The notes: generated by a model not told the origin, from the sequence alone. DNA of 6,601 bases from Limnochordia bacterium (GCA_007132255.1 SLOZ01000038.1:1-6601), one strand, 5' to 3'; shown: positions 1 through 6,566, numbered from the stretch's first letter. A program made the numbers and translations.

Positions 1-887
1 CGTGCGGCATCCATGGCCACGTTACCGGCGCCTACAACGGCGACGCTGCGGCCCACTTTAACCGGTGTATCATACTCGGGGAACCGGAAAGCTTTCATAA
101 GGTTGACACGAGTAAGAAATTCGTTGGCGGAATAGACACCATTAAGGTTTTCACCGGCTACACCCAGGAAATTCGGCAGTCCCGCTCCCGTACCGATGAA
201 TACCGCTTTGTAACCATCGGTGAACAGATCTGCGATGTCCAAGGTCTTGCCTATCAGGTAGTTGGATTTGATATCCACGCCCAGAGCGCGAATTTGGTCA
301 ATTTCATAGTCGACAATGGCCTTGGGCAGTCGAAATTCCGGAATCCCGTAACGGAGAACTCCACCCGCAGCATGCAGCGCTTCGAACAGCGTTACTTGGT
401 ATCCTGCTTGTGCGAGGTCCGCGGCTGCCGTTAAGCCAGCAGGTCCAGAACCGATCACCGCTACCTTTTCTTCTTTGAGAGCTGCCAGCGGCCGCTGGAC
501 TGCTTGTGCTTCCTCGACATGTTCCCGGGCCCAGTCGGCACAATAGCGTTCCAAGGCACCAATGGCCACAGGCTGCTGCTTAATGCCTACGATGCAGAGG
601 CCTTCACACTGGCTCTCCTGTGGACAGACACGCCCACAGATAGCGGGAAGACGATTCTGTTCGGACAATATGGCAAAGGCTTCGCCGACATCATCGTTCG
701 CCACGGCTGCAATGAAACGCGGAATATCAATGCCCACCGGACAGCCGGCAACACACTTAGGATTCTTACACTGAAGACAGCGCTGCGCTTCGATTCGCGC
801 CTGTTCGGGGCTGAAACCCAATGCAACCTCTTCAAACCCGGCACGGCGTTCATCGGCAAGCTTGCCCATTTCTTGACGCGGGACCAT
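1..887 (-). CDS. nfnB: NADPH-dependent ferredoxin:NAD(+) oxidoreductase (Nfn) large subunit, GltD/GltA-like, 3' end missing
   Basis: The first 295 residues are visible; the reading frame is open to the left edge, so the C-terminal third is missing (the family is usually about 460-470 residues). The N-terminal domain has eight cysteines in the pattern for two [4Fe-4S] clusters: C37, C40, C45, C49 (CLQCKNPKCVAGCP) and C84, C88, C94, C98 (CGRVCPQESQCEGLC). An FAD-binding GSGPAG motif lies at 146-151, and a second nucleotide-binding motif, VVGAGNVAMD, begins near 284. The ATG start is preceded by AGGAGG with 8 nt spacing and directly follows the nfnA stop codon. In Nfn enzymes this subunit holds the bifurcating FAD and the NADP(H) site, coupling NADPH oxidation to reduction of ferredoxin and NAD, or the reverse. 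By sequence alone it also resembles the glutamate synthase small subunit and the sulfide dehydrogenase alpha subunit. The adjacent small-subunit gene makes Nfn the best call. Confidence 0.93.
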   Translation of the reverse strand, partial: MVPRQEMGKLADERRAGFEEVALGFSPEQARIEAQRCLQCKNPKCVAGCPVGIDIPRFIAAVANDDVGEAFAILSEQNRLPAICGRVCPQESQCEGLCIVGIKQQPVAIGALERYCADWAREHVEEAQAVQRPLAALKEEKVAVIGSGPAGLTAAADLAQAGYQVTLFEALHAAGGVLRYGIPEFRLPKAIVDYEIDQIRALGVDIKSNYLIGKTLDIADLFTDGYKAVFIGTGAGLPNFLGVAGENLNGVYSANEFLTRVNLMKAFRFPEYDTPVKVGRSVAVVGAGNVAMDAA

Positions 888-1715
888 CTAAATAACCTCC
901 TCGAGCCGGCATGTATGCAAAGCTTTTCGTTCCTGGTCTTTGTAGAAAGGCTGTCGCTGCAGAATTTCCTTGAAATTCACGGCGTGTCCGTCAAAAGCCG
1001 GACCATCGACGCAGGCAAACTTGGTTTGACCATCGACCGTGACACGACAACCGCCGCACATGCCTGTTCCGTCTACCATCAAGGTATTAAGACTGACTAT
1101 GCTGGGCACACCAAATGGACGAGTAACGTCCATGGCCGCCGCCATCATTGGCAGGGGGCCAATGACCACCACCTCGTCAACGGCCTCCGTTTCCAATACG
1201 TCTTGAAGAAGCTTCGTGACGAATCCTTTATACCCGAGACTACCGTCGTCGGTACTGTATTCCACGCGTTCGCTGATGGCTTCCATTTCTGCCGTCATAA
1301 TCAGCATGTCTTTGGTCTGTGCCCCCATGAGGGTAATGACCTTGTTACCAGCCGCTGCCAGGGCCTTGGCCTTCGGGTACAGCGGTGCCACACCCAATCC
1401 GCCAGCCACACAGACAACCGTTCCTAATTTTTTGACGGGATACGGTTCCCCTAAGGGACCTAAAATATCGAGAAAGGAGTCCCCTGTGGTCAGCTCATTG
1501 ATCTCCCCTGTGCTATGTCCGATACCTTGACAAACCAAGGTTATGGTCCCGGCATCCCGATCAAAGTCAGCAATGGTCAAAGGAATGCGCTCGCCCATTT
1601 CCTTGTGGCGCACAATGACGAAGTGCCCCGGCTCAGCTTTGGCTGCAATGTGCGCCGCGTTGACGACGAACCGGACGATAGTGGGAGCCAATTGGTCCTT
1701 CTGGATAATTTTCAC
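888..1715 (-). CDS. nfnA: Nfn small subunit, FAD/NAD-binding and [2Fe-2S] protein of the sulfide/dihydroorotate dehydrogenase electron-transfer family
   Basis: This 275-residue protein has a ferredoxin-reductase fold of the PyrK/SudB type. An FAD-binding RIPLT motif is at 43-47 and an NAD-binding GGLGVAP motif at 105-111. Near the C-terminus, D215, C220, C223 and C235 (DGTGMCGGCR, then FACVDGP) match the Asp plus three Cys ligands known for the [2Fe-2S] cluster of Nfn small subunits. The subunit binds NAD(H) and passes electrons to NfnB; together they form a cytosolic electron-bifurcating transhydrogenase that balances NADH, NADPH and ferredoxin pools. I chose the GTG at 1715 because AGGAGG lies 8 nt upstream. 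A TTG two codons earlier (1721) is only 2 nt from the same site and is unlikely to be used. The stop codon touches the nfnB start codon, so translation of the two is probably coupled. SudB of a sulfide dehydrogenase is the main alternative name. Confidence 0.93.
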   Translation of the reverse strand: MKIIQKDQLAPTIVRFVVNAAHIAAKAEPGHFVIVRHKEMGERIPLTIADFDRDAGTITLVCQGIGHSTGEINELTTGDSFLDILGPLGEPYPVKKLGTVVCVAGGLGVAPLYPKAKALAAAGNKVITLMGAQTKDMLIMTAEMEAISERVEYSTDDGSLGYKGFVTKLLQDVLETEAVDEVVVIGPLPMMAAAMDVTRPFGVPSIVSLNTLMVDGTGMCGGCRVTVDGQTKFACVDGPAFDGHAVNFKEILQRQPFYKDQERKALHTCRLEEVI

Positions 1716-1723
1716 GTGCAACT

Positions 1724-1729
1724 CCTCCT
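1724..1729 (-). promoter_or_regulatory. nfnA ribosome binding site (AGGAGG)
   Basis: AGGAGG sits 8 nt before the GTG at 1715 but only 2 nt before the in-frame TTG at 1721. It therefore decides the start in favour of GTG and shortens the longest open frame by two codons. Confidence 0.85.
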
Positions 1730-1799
1730 AAACACAAGGTATTTCGCGAATTCTTGACAAGCTGGCAAATGATGGCGCAAAAGCCACCGACCATGGTTC

Positions 1800-1815
1800 G
1801 TGTACAAGTATACAC
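1800..1815. repeat. Short inverted repeat GTGTA-N6-TACAC upstream of nfnA
   Basis: A perfect 5-bp inverted repeat with a 6-base spacer lies 85-100 bases upstream of the nfnA start. The size and symmetry would suit a dimeric regulator, but the arms are short enough to occur by chance and I cannot assign them to a known operator. On the minus strand it overlaps a TATACT that could be mistaken for a -10 element. Confidence 0.2.
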
Positions 1816-1843
1816 TGGATCGGTGTCGCTGGTCCCAGGCGCG

Positions 1844-1895
1844 AAAAATCCATTTCGTGGCGCAGCACATCTGGAAAACCGGCTCGCTGCGGCAC
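1844..1895 (-). terminator. Terminator-like hairpin inside the nfn leader (possible attenuator)
   Basis: On the minus strand, arm GTGCCGCAGC (1895-1886) pairs with GCTGCGCCAC (1866-1857), giving a GC-rich 10-bp stem with a single C-C mismatch and a 19-nt loop. A run of five T follows at 1848-1844. The T-run begins 8 nt after the stem rather than directly after it, which weakens the case for an intrinsic terminator. If functional, it would end transcripts from the upstream promoter at about 265-270 nt, before nfnA. Confidence 0.25.
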
Positions 1896-2119
1896 AGACA
1901 GCTACCGGAGATTGAGTTTTTTTGATGAATTGGTGTTAAAAGGACCTTGGAACGACAGTGCTTGGACCTAAAAGCCTATTCGAAGCCATCACGACAGCGC
2001 AAATCGCGCTTGTGCTGTCCAGGCAATCTGTGTGCTAGTTGTCACATATTTGACGAATCCCGACACTTCCAAGATTTTTCACTGCGATTTTCTATATAAT
2101 TTAGTGCGATTAATGAATA

Positions 2120-2148
2120 ATTATAGCATTTTTTTCTGGTCGTCACAA
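2120..2148 (-). promoter_or_regulatory. Sigma-70/SigA-type promoter with extended -10, reading toward nfnAB
   Basis: On the minus strand, TTGTGA (2148-2143, four of six consensus bases) is followed after exactly 17 bases by TATAAT (2125-2120), a perfect -10. TGC immediately before it forms the extended TGnTATAAT element, and the spacer is A-rich. It lies just downstream of the terminator of the preceding gene and points toward nfnA with nothing else between, so it is the best promoter for the operon in this window. Transcription would start near 2112-2114. Confidence 0.7.
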
Positions 2149-2159
2149 TCTTTTTTTCG

Positions 2160-2214
2160 TTAAACAAAAGCGAACTTAACGCGGCACCGACAATTCGGCG
2201 CCCTTAAGTTCGCT
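2160..2214 (-). terminator. Rho-independent terminator of the unrecognised minus-strand gene at 2290-2901
   Basis: A perfect 11-bp inverted repeat, AGCGAACTTAA (2169-2179) and TTAAGTTCGCT (2204-2214), encloses an inner stem GGCACCGA/TCGGCGCC with one mismatch and a CAAT loop. On the minus strand the stem is followed directly by TTTTGTTT. It lies about 75 bases after the stop codon of the gene at 2290-2901. The plus strand has no T-run after it, so it works on the minus strand only. Confidence 0.8.
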
Positions 2215-2289
2215 CGGTATGGCAATGGCTGTACAGTCGTCACGCCCTGATCGACCTTGGCGCAGGCGGGATTGACAGGCCTCGTATCC

Positions 2290-2901
2290 TTAAGCAAACA
2301 GAAACTGCGGACAGCTGCGGCGCAGCAGCGGCAGCGTTTCATCCCAAACAGAATCAGGCAAGATCTCCAGAGGCAGGATGCTCACTTGCCGTTCACCTGA
2401 TTCGTCCCATTCTTCGTAACCCCAGCGATAGCCGGCTAAGAAAGAAATGATCCCGTGGTTGATTCCGCTGGGCATCGTCACGAAAAGGGTATGGGCCTCC
2501 CAACGCAGGTGCTGGTCGCAGCCTAGATTATTGCAGGGGGCATCGTAGATATTTGCTGGATATCCTGTCGAGAAAAATGGCACCCCCAGATCCGCACAAG
2601 TCGGATTGGCATCAATCTGCACTGTCTGGCGGGGCAATGAAGCTGCTGCGGGTCCGAAAGACCGGCGCGTGCTGTGGATCGTTTGGATGAAGGCACTAGC
2701 GGTGTAATATCCGGTAGCCTGGTACTCCCGAACTGTTCCCTGCATGGTAGGGTAACCTAAACACATCGTGATATCGAACCCGCGATGGCGCAGCAGATCA
2801 AACCCCGATCGCTCCACACTTTCATTAGGTCCATACCGCACTTCAAGCTGACCCGGTCTGCCATTTAGCTCAAATGGAATTGCCTGCGTCATTGGCTCCA
2901 C
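2290..2901 (-). CDS. Unrecognised protein of about 203 residues with a Cys/His cluster
   Basis: I do not recognise this protein. It has no signal peptide and no membrane segment, so it is probably cytosolic. Numbered from the GTG start, it has cysteines at 47, 102, 123, 128 and 197; C123, C128 and H131 form a CNNLGCDQH motif with H137 close by, which could bind a metal but could also be coincidence. The middle is rich in Gly, Tyr and Pro (GYP occurs twice) and the C-terminal third is acidic with several Trp. The start is uncertain. I chose the GTG at 2901 because AAGGA lies 8 nt upstream; the ATG at 2910 has AAGG directly abutting it with no spacing, and the ATG at 2892 has GGAG only 3 nt away. 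It is transcribed alone, ending at a strong hairpin terminator, and is divergent from the membrane-protein gene. That it is a real gene is supported by a long open frame, sensible amino acid composition and the correctly placed terminator. Confidence 0.75.
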   Translation of the reverse strand: MEPMTQAIPFELNGRPGQLEVRYGPNESVERSGFDLLRHRGFDITMCLGYPTMQGTVREYQATGYYTASAFIQTIHSTRRSFGPAAASLPRQTVQIDANPTCADLGVPFFSTGYPANIYDAPCNNLGCDQHLRWEAHTLFVTMPSGINHGIISFLAGYRWGYEEWDESGERQVSILPLEILPDSVWDETLPLLRRSCPQFLFA

Positions 2902-2915
2902 GTTGATCATCCTTC

Positions 2916-3236
2916 GCGTTCGTAGTTTTGCTTGTCCACACCTCTGGCACCTGCTGTGTATCTTAGCTGTTTCTGTGCTGGATGGGTGCTACTGGACTGG
3001 CGACTTCAGTATATCGGAGCAGGATTCGCCATTCCACAGTCTATCGCAGGAGGCTCCAATCCGTCGCGAGATGGATTTTCGTTGGCTTAAGCCGCTAATC
3101 CTGATGGCGCGACTGGCATCCAACTGCACAAGCCGATATTTCGCGATGATCTGTTTCGTGATACACTGAGACTATGAATCCCCAATGAACAGATGCGCCG
3201 AAGCATGAGAATGGTTCGGCAGCCCTGTCAAGGACC
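2916..3236. other. Non-coding gap between divergent genes
   Basis: About 320 bases lie between the start of the unrecognised minus-strand gene and the ribosome binding site of the plus-strand membrane-protein gene. Promoters for both should lie here, but I find none with good -35 and -10 boxes at proper spacing. TACACT near 3162 and TATGAA near 3174 on the plus strand are weak -10 candidates without a -35. An open frame of 88 codons on the plus strand starts with TTG inside the neighbouring gene and has no ribosome binding site, so I do not call it. Confidence 0.5.
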
Positions 3237-3248
3237 GGAGGGAACCTT

Positions 3249-4154
3249 ATGCGTTGGTTTGTGGTAGCCCTGTTGACCTTTGCTCTTTTTGCATTGATCG
3301 TTGCTTTTGTTCCTATGGGTGCGGCATATTATGGTACGCAGCCTGATTTTTTGCTGCGGACCATGGACGAGCAGGATGTGTATGGTCAAGTGGAGCGCGA
3401 AATTTTGCGTTCAACCGGTCTGAATCCGGCAACGTCCGATGCAGTATTACGTGCTCTGCATCTGCGACCACTGCTCCAAAGCGAAGCCGAGCGTCTGCTG
3501 CCTCCGTTTTTGCAGTACCTGCGGACGACGGACGCTAGTCCTCCGACGCTCGATCTACATCCATTGCGGGAGGGCGTCTATGAGCTGCTTTCTGATACGG
3601 ACACGTACATGGAAATCATGCGCGTTCATGATCCTGACGAGTTTCTGCGTTTACAGAACATGACACCGGCGACACGTGCTGAAACCATCCCGACGCTGGT
3701 CCAACTGCACATTGATTCGGCAGGCATTCCGGAACGCCTTGATACGGCAGCATTTTTCGTCCCGGGCGGCGTAGTGGATCTTAGTTGGTCCCACCAGTTT
3801 TTGACCTGGCTGCGCAGGTCTGTGGAGTGGTTTCCTTACACGGTGGCTGCTGGTCTATTGTTGGCAGCGCTGCTGTTCGTCTTGGCGGGACGCCTCGCCT
3901 TTTGGGCCATCTTCATCGCTTTTTTGCCGGCCGCTGTGGGCCTATTCGCCGTGTATTTCCTGCTGGATCGTCTGGTTCTATCGGTGCTGCTAGAGGAGGT
4001 TGCGAACGACCCCGCCTTAGCACTGTTTGCGCAGTGGCCGCAGCTGCTCTTGGCTGGTCTATTACGGATCGCCTTCGTCTATCTGGCCATAACAGGCGTA
4101 TCTGCGCTTCTGGGTATTGTCCTTGGCCGGAGGAGCAGTGAGGGTGCTGCTTAG
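3249..4154 (+). CDS. Unrecognised integral membrane protein, one N-terminal helix, external domain, three C-terminal helices
   Basis: The 301-residue product begins with a hydrophobic segment at about 4-26 (signal anchor or signal peptide). A polar, mostly helical-looking region follows at about 27-194, rich in Leu, Glu and Arg. Three more membrane segments lie at about 195-213, 216-238 and 266-292, and the tail is short and basic (GRRSSEGAA). Arginines between helices 2 and 3 and after helix 4 fit a topology with both ends in the cytoplasm and the 165-residue domain outside. There are no cysteines, no enzyme motif and no ATP- or metal-binding signature that I can see. The ATG start has GGAGG 7 nt upstream. 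The gene stands alone: divergent from its left neighbour, convergent with the peptidase gene on its right, and probably sharing that gene's terminator. I do not recognise a named family. A sensor, envelope-stress or cell-wall role is possible but cannot be supported from sequence. Confidence 0.85.
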   Translation: MRWFVVALLTFALFALIVAFVPMGAAYYGTQPDFLLRTMDEQDVYGQVEREILRSTGLNPATSDAVLRALHLRPLLQSEAERLLPPFLQYLRTTDASPPTLDLHPLREGVYELLSDTDTYMEIMRVHDPDEFLRLQNMTPATRAETIPTLVQLHIDSAGIPERLDTAAFFVPGGVVDLSWSHQFLTWLRRSVEWFPYTVAAGLLLAALLFVLAGRLAFWAIFIAFLPAAVGLFAVYFLLDRLVLSVLLEEVANDPALALFAQWPQLLLAGLLRIAFVYLAITGVSALLGIVLGRRSSEGAA

Positions 4155-4271
4155 AATCGCGACAACTTGCCACCAAATAGGGGCGGCAGCTGGTCCTAAG
4201 GCCATCCGATGCGCCAACGAACAGAGAGACGCCGTCGGTGCTTGCTGAAGAATCGATCCGTTCTGTACGCA

Positions 4272-4326
4272 AACAACTCCCCAGCCGCGGGTCCGGTGTT
4301 CCCGGAACTGCCGCTGGGGAGTTGTT
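4272..4326. terminator. Hairpin terminator between convergent genes, possibly bidirectional
   Basis: A perfect 14-bp inverted repeat, AACAACTCCCCAGC (4272-4285) and GCTGGGGAGTTGTT (4313-4326), encloses a second stem GGTCCGG/CCGGAAC with one mismatch. It lies 43 bases past the peptidase stop codon on the minus strand and about 117 bases past the membrane-protein stop codon on the plus strand. The minus-strand exit reads GTTGTTTGC and the plus-strand exit reads GTTGTTCG. Both are only moderately T-rich, with the minus side slightly better. The position suits termination of both converging transcripts. Confidence 0.7.
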
Positions 4327-4369
4327 CGATCAAAGTGCACTCGCTGGGCCAAAGGCACCAGTTCAACCC

Positions 4370-6151
4370 TTATAGATAGCGCTCAAGAAACTCCACAATC
4401 GCTTTGTACACTTTGACCATATTAGCGGTTTTGCTGTAACCGTGTCCTTCATCAGGCAGGAGCAGATACTCCACGTCCTGCTCTCTGCCCCGCAGTGCTG
4501 CCACGATGTCGTCGGATTCCTGCTGCACAACGCGCGGATCATTGGCACCCTGAACCACCAGCATCGGTTTGGTCATGTTGTCCAGATACGTCATGGGCGA
4601 GTCTTCAATAAGCTTGTCCTTGTCCTTAACAGCATCACCGATCAGTTCGGCATCTTCTTCTTTCCAGTGCTTCGGTGCCGTTTTGAGGGTAGTGAATAGA
4701 TTGCTAGGCCCGAACTGGTCGACAAATGCCTTGAATAAACCAGGGTGACGTCCGTGCAGGAGCAGTGTCATGTAGCCGCCGTAACTGCCGCCAACACAGA
4801 ACCATTTGCCGGCATCCGTCCTGCCGTGGCGGTCCAACCACTGCATACCAGCAACGATATCCAAGCGAGGACCACCGCCCCAGTCCTTGTTGACCATATT
4901 GGTAAAACTCTCGCCATAGCCTGTACTGCCGCGATAGTTGGGGGAAAAGACCCGGTATCCCTGGAGGCACAGATACTGGACCAACGGCCGGAACATCTTG
5001 CGATCCGCCGCCTGCGGGCCGCCATGGGGAATCAGCACCGTGTGGCCGTTATCCAATTCGCCGGCTGGCGGGAAGAAAAGCCCCTCGATCTCTAAGTCAT
5101 CAAAGCTGGGATAGCGTACCACCTCGGGCTGGCTCAGCTGCTCTTCCTCCACGCCCATGATCCGATGCTGGGTCAAGGCGGACCACTGCATCCCATCTGC
5201 AGACACAAAAATATTGGCCGGAGTTACAGCGGACCGACCCACTAGATACATGGAACCGTCATCCGCAGCGATCAGCTTGTTGATCACCGGTGTTGGGGCT
5301 GAAAGCTCATGCAAACACTCTGTTTCAAGATCATAGGCGCAGAGAAGGTCCTCCACACCGCCACCAGCCTTCAGAACAATACGGTTCCCGGCTGGGTCCA
5401 GTGCCATATCCACCAGATCGCCATCTTCCACCTCGGCAAGCTTGTGTAACTCACCGGTGGAGATTTGGAATCTAGCCAAATAGGCGCGTTCCTGGCCATA
5501 ATTTGTCAACACATACACTGTATCGGCGTCCCAATACTTCATGGCATAGGTACGCTGGAGTGTTTCCAAATCGGAGGTCACGCACACGCTGGTGTCGCCT
5601 TTAGAGATCAACCCCAGCACCTTGGTGTTACCAACCGCCTTCTTATACGCAAACGAAGAACCATCAGGACTCACCGCCGCCACCGACAGCGGCCCATCGA
5701 CTCCGCGCAGCAGGATTTCCCGCTGACCTGTGGCCAATTCCAACCGTCCAATGTTCTGATAGACCGGATTATCTTCACTGGTATAGTAATACAGATACCG
5801 TCCGTCGGCCGTGATGTCGCCGAAGTAATACTTCTCGCCCGGTTTCGTCAGAACCGGCTGGAGCTCACCACCGGTTATGGGGACGGAGTACATCTGCCAA
5901 TTCTCGTCACCATCGTGATCGAATCCGGTGAGGATGCCTGCCTGCTGTGGCAAATGCCGAATAAACGAGGCTATTTGACCCTGCCGTGTCAGCGGATACG
6001 GATAACCAACGGCTGGGTCTAACCCCCAGAGATCATATTGACCACTTATATTGGTGCAGAAGACCACTTGGCTTTGGTCTGGGCTGACGGAAAGATCAAG
6101 AATGTTAAACGTCGCAAAGAAACTTTCGAGACTAGGAATTGCTGTTGGCAT
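4370..6151 (-). CDS. S9-family serine peptidase (prolyl oligopeptidase/acylaminoacyl-peptidase type)
   Basis: The 593-residue product has the two-domain layout of S9 peptidases. The N-terminal part, about 1-340, contains repeated WD40-like blade strands (for example VSPDQSQVVF at 22-31, ITADGRYLYYY at 113-123 and VSPDGSSFAY at 160-169), consistent with a beta-propeller. The C-terminal part, about 345-593, is an alpha/beta hydrolase. The triad is intact: S456 in GGSYGGYM, D538 in GANDPRV and H570 in DEGHGYSK. The HGGP segment at 376-379 and NYRGSTGYG at 405-413 are also typical. With no signal peptide it should be cytosolic, cleaving short peptides or removing acylated N-terminal residues; the exact substrate cannot be read from sequence. 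The ATG at 6151 has AGGAGG 9 nt upstream. The open frame extends 55 codons further, but that stretch is Arg/Ser-rich, unlike the family, and lacks a ribosome binding site. The gene is monocistronic, with a hairpin 43 bases after its stop. Confidence 0.93.
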   Translation of the reverse strand: MPTAIPSLESFFATFNILDLSVSPDQSQVVFCTNISGQYDLWGLDPAVGYPYPLTRQGQIASFIRHLPQQAGILTGFDHDGDENWQMYSVPITGGELQPVLTKPGEKYYFGDITADGRYLYYYTSEDNPVYQNIGRLELATGQREILLRGVDGPLSVAAVSPDGSSFAYKKAVGNTKVLGLISKGDTSVCVTSDLETLQRTYAMKYWDADTVYVLTNYGQERAYLARFQISTGELHKLAEVEDGDLVDMALDPAGNRIVLKAGGGVEDLLCAYDLETECLHELSAPTPVINKLIAADDGSMYLVGRSAVTPANIFVSADGMQWSALTQHRIMGVEEEQLSQPEVVRYPSFDDLEIEGLFFPPAGELDNGHTVLIPHGGPQAADRKMFRPLVQYLCLQGYRVFSPNYRGSTGYGESFTNMVNKDWGGGPRLDIVAGMQWLDRHGRTDAGKWFCVGGSYGGYMTLLLHGRHPGLFKAFVDQFGPSNLFTTLKTAPKHWKEEDAELIGDAVKDKDKLIEDSPMTYLDNMTKPMLVVQGANDPRVVQQESDDIVAALRGREQDVEYLLLPDEGHGYSKTANMVKVYKAIVEFLERYL

Positions 6152-6166
6152 ACGATGATTCCTCCT

Positions 6167-6566
6167 GATGATCGGCGACCCTGACGGCCGCCTAAATGTC
6201 CTTATCGAAGACAGACTGGTTGCATAGCCTTGGAGCCCTGTGCTCGTGTCACTGCAGCTCACTACGGATCTCTTGTCAGTGGATATGGTGTCAGTACGAA
6301 CCCTCTGGCAACGCACTCAGCCGTGCGCCGTGGCGAGCCCCAGAAACGCTGCGTCATTATGAACCGCCGTCCAATCGATGATTGCACGTCAGATGGATGA
6401 TTACACCGCGCCGCACACCACACACAGCCGGCAAGATGAGAATCATGGCATATCTCCAGGCATCCGACACAAAACCCCCGGCGATGGAACCGAGACTGAT
6501 GTCGAGATCCACGGTCTAGCAGGCCTGCTTCACAGCCGGTTTCCAACGCCCAAAGCTGGCAGTTCA
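6167..6566. other. Non-coding region upstream of the S9 peptidase gene
   Basis: About 400 bases carry no gene I can support. Open frames here (up to 94 codons) start with TTG or lack a ribosome binding site, and their translations look like random GC-rich sequence. The peptidase promoter should be here on the minus strand. I see only weak candidates: TATGCA near 6220-6225 without a properly spaced -35, and CATAAT near 6357-6362, also without one. Confidence 0.5.

Larger units (their letters stand above)
1716..2114 (-). other. Long untranslated leader of the nfnAB operon (possible regulatory RNA)
   Basis: About 400 bases between the likely transcription start (near 2112-2114, inferred from the promoter at 2120-2148) and the nfnA start codon contain no supported gene on either strand. 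Read on the minus strand, the region can form several hairpins: a short AGCGC/GCGCT stem near 2000-2015, a 10-bp stem with one mismatch at 1857-1895 followed by a T-run, and a weak GGTGGC/GCCATC stem close to nfnA. I do not recognise any known riboswitch or T-box consensus. It could be a passive leader, an attenuated leader, or a separate small RNA ending near 1844 with nfnA read-through. No second promoter nearer nfnA is convincing: a TATACT at 1807-1812 has no matching -35. Confidence 0.45.

Noticed and set aside
504..1427. Open frame of 307 codons on the plus strand opposite nfnB and nfnA
   Set aside because: It lies antisense to two well-recognised genes with intact cofactor motifs, has no ribosome binding site and no recognisable domain.
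1754..1759. Perfect TTGACA -35 on the plus strand
   Set aside because: No -10 element lies at 16-18 bases downstream and no plus-strand gene follows.
1787..1800. LexA-like GAAC-N4-GTTC box near the ACCATGGT palindrome
   Set aside because: Only one half-site matches; the other half reads GTCG, so the motif is not satisfied.
1633..1815. 60-codon open frame on the minus strand overlapping the nfnA start
   Set aside because: It starts with GTG without a ribosome binding site and overlaps the nfnA ribosome binding site and coding region in another frame.
1879..1923. Plus-strand hairpin (CCGG and GCTG/CAGC arms) followed by seven T
   Set aside because: The stem is short and interrupted, the T-run starts 8 bases later, and there is no plus-strand gene upstream for it to terminate.
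2903..3169. Open frame of 88 codons on the plus strand with a hydrophobic N-terminal part
   Set aside because: It starts with TTG inside the start of the divergent gene, has no ribosome binding site, and its translation looks like random sequence.
6152..6316. N-terminal extension of the S9 peptidase by 55 residues
   Set aside because: The extension is Arg/Ser-rich, is not a signal peptide and has no ribosome binding site, whereas ATG 6151 has AGGAGG at 9 nt and begins a normal S9 N-terminus.
6262..6546. Cysteine-rich 94-codon open frame on the minus strand upstream of the peptidase gene
   Set aside because: It has a TTG start without a ribosome binding site and no cysteine spacing of a known family; it probably reflects chance translation of non-coding DNA.
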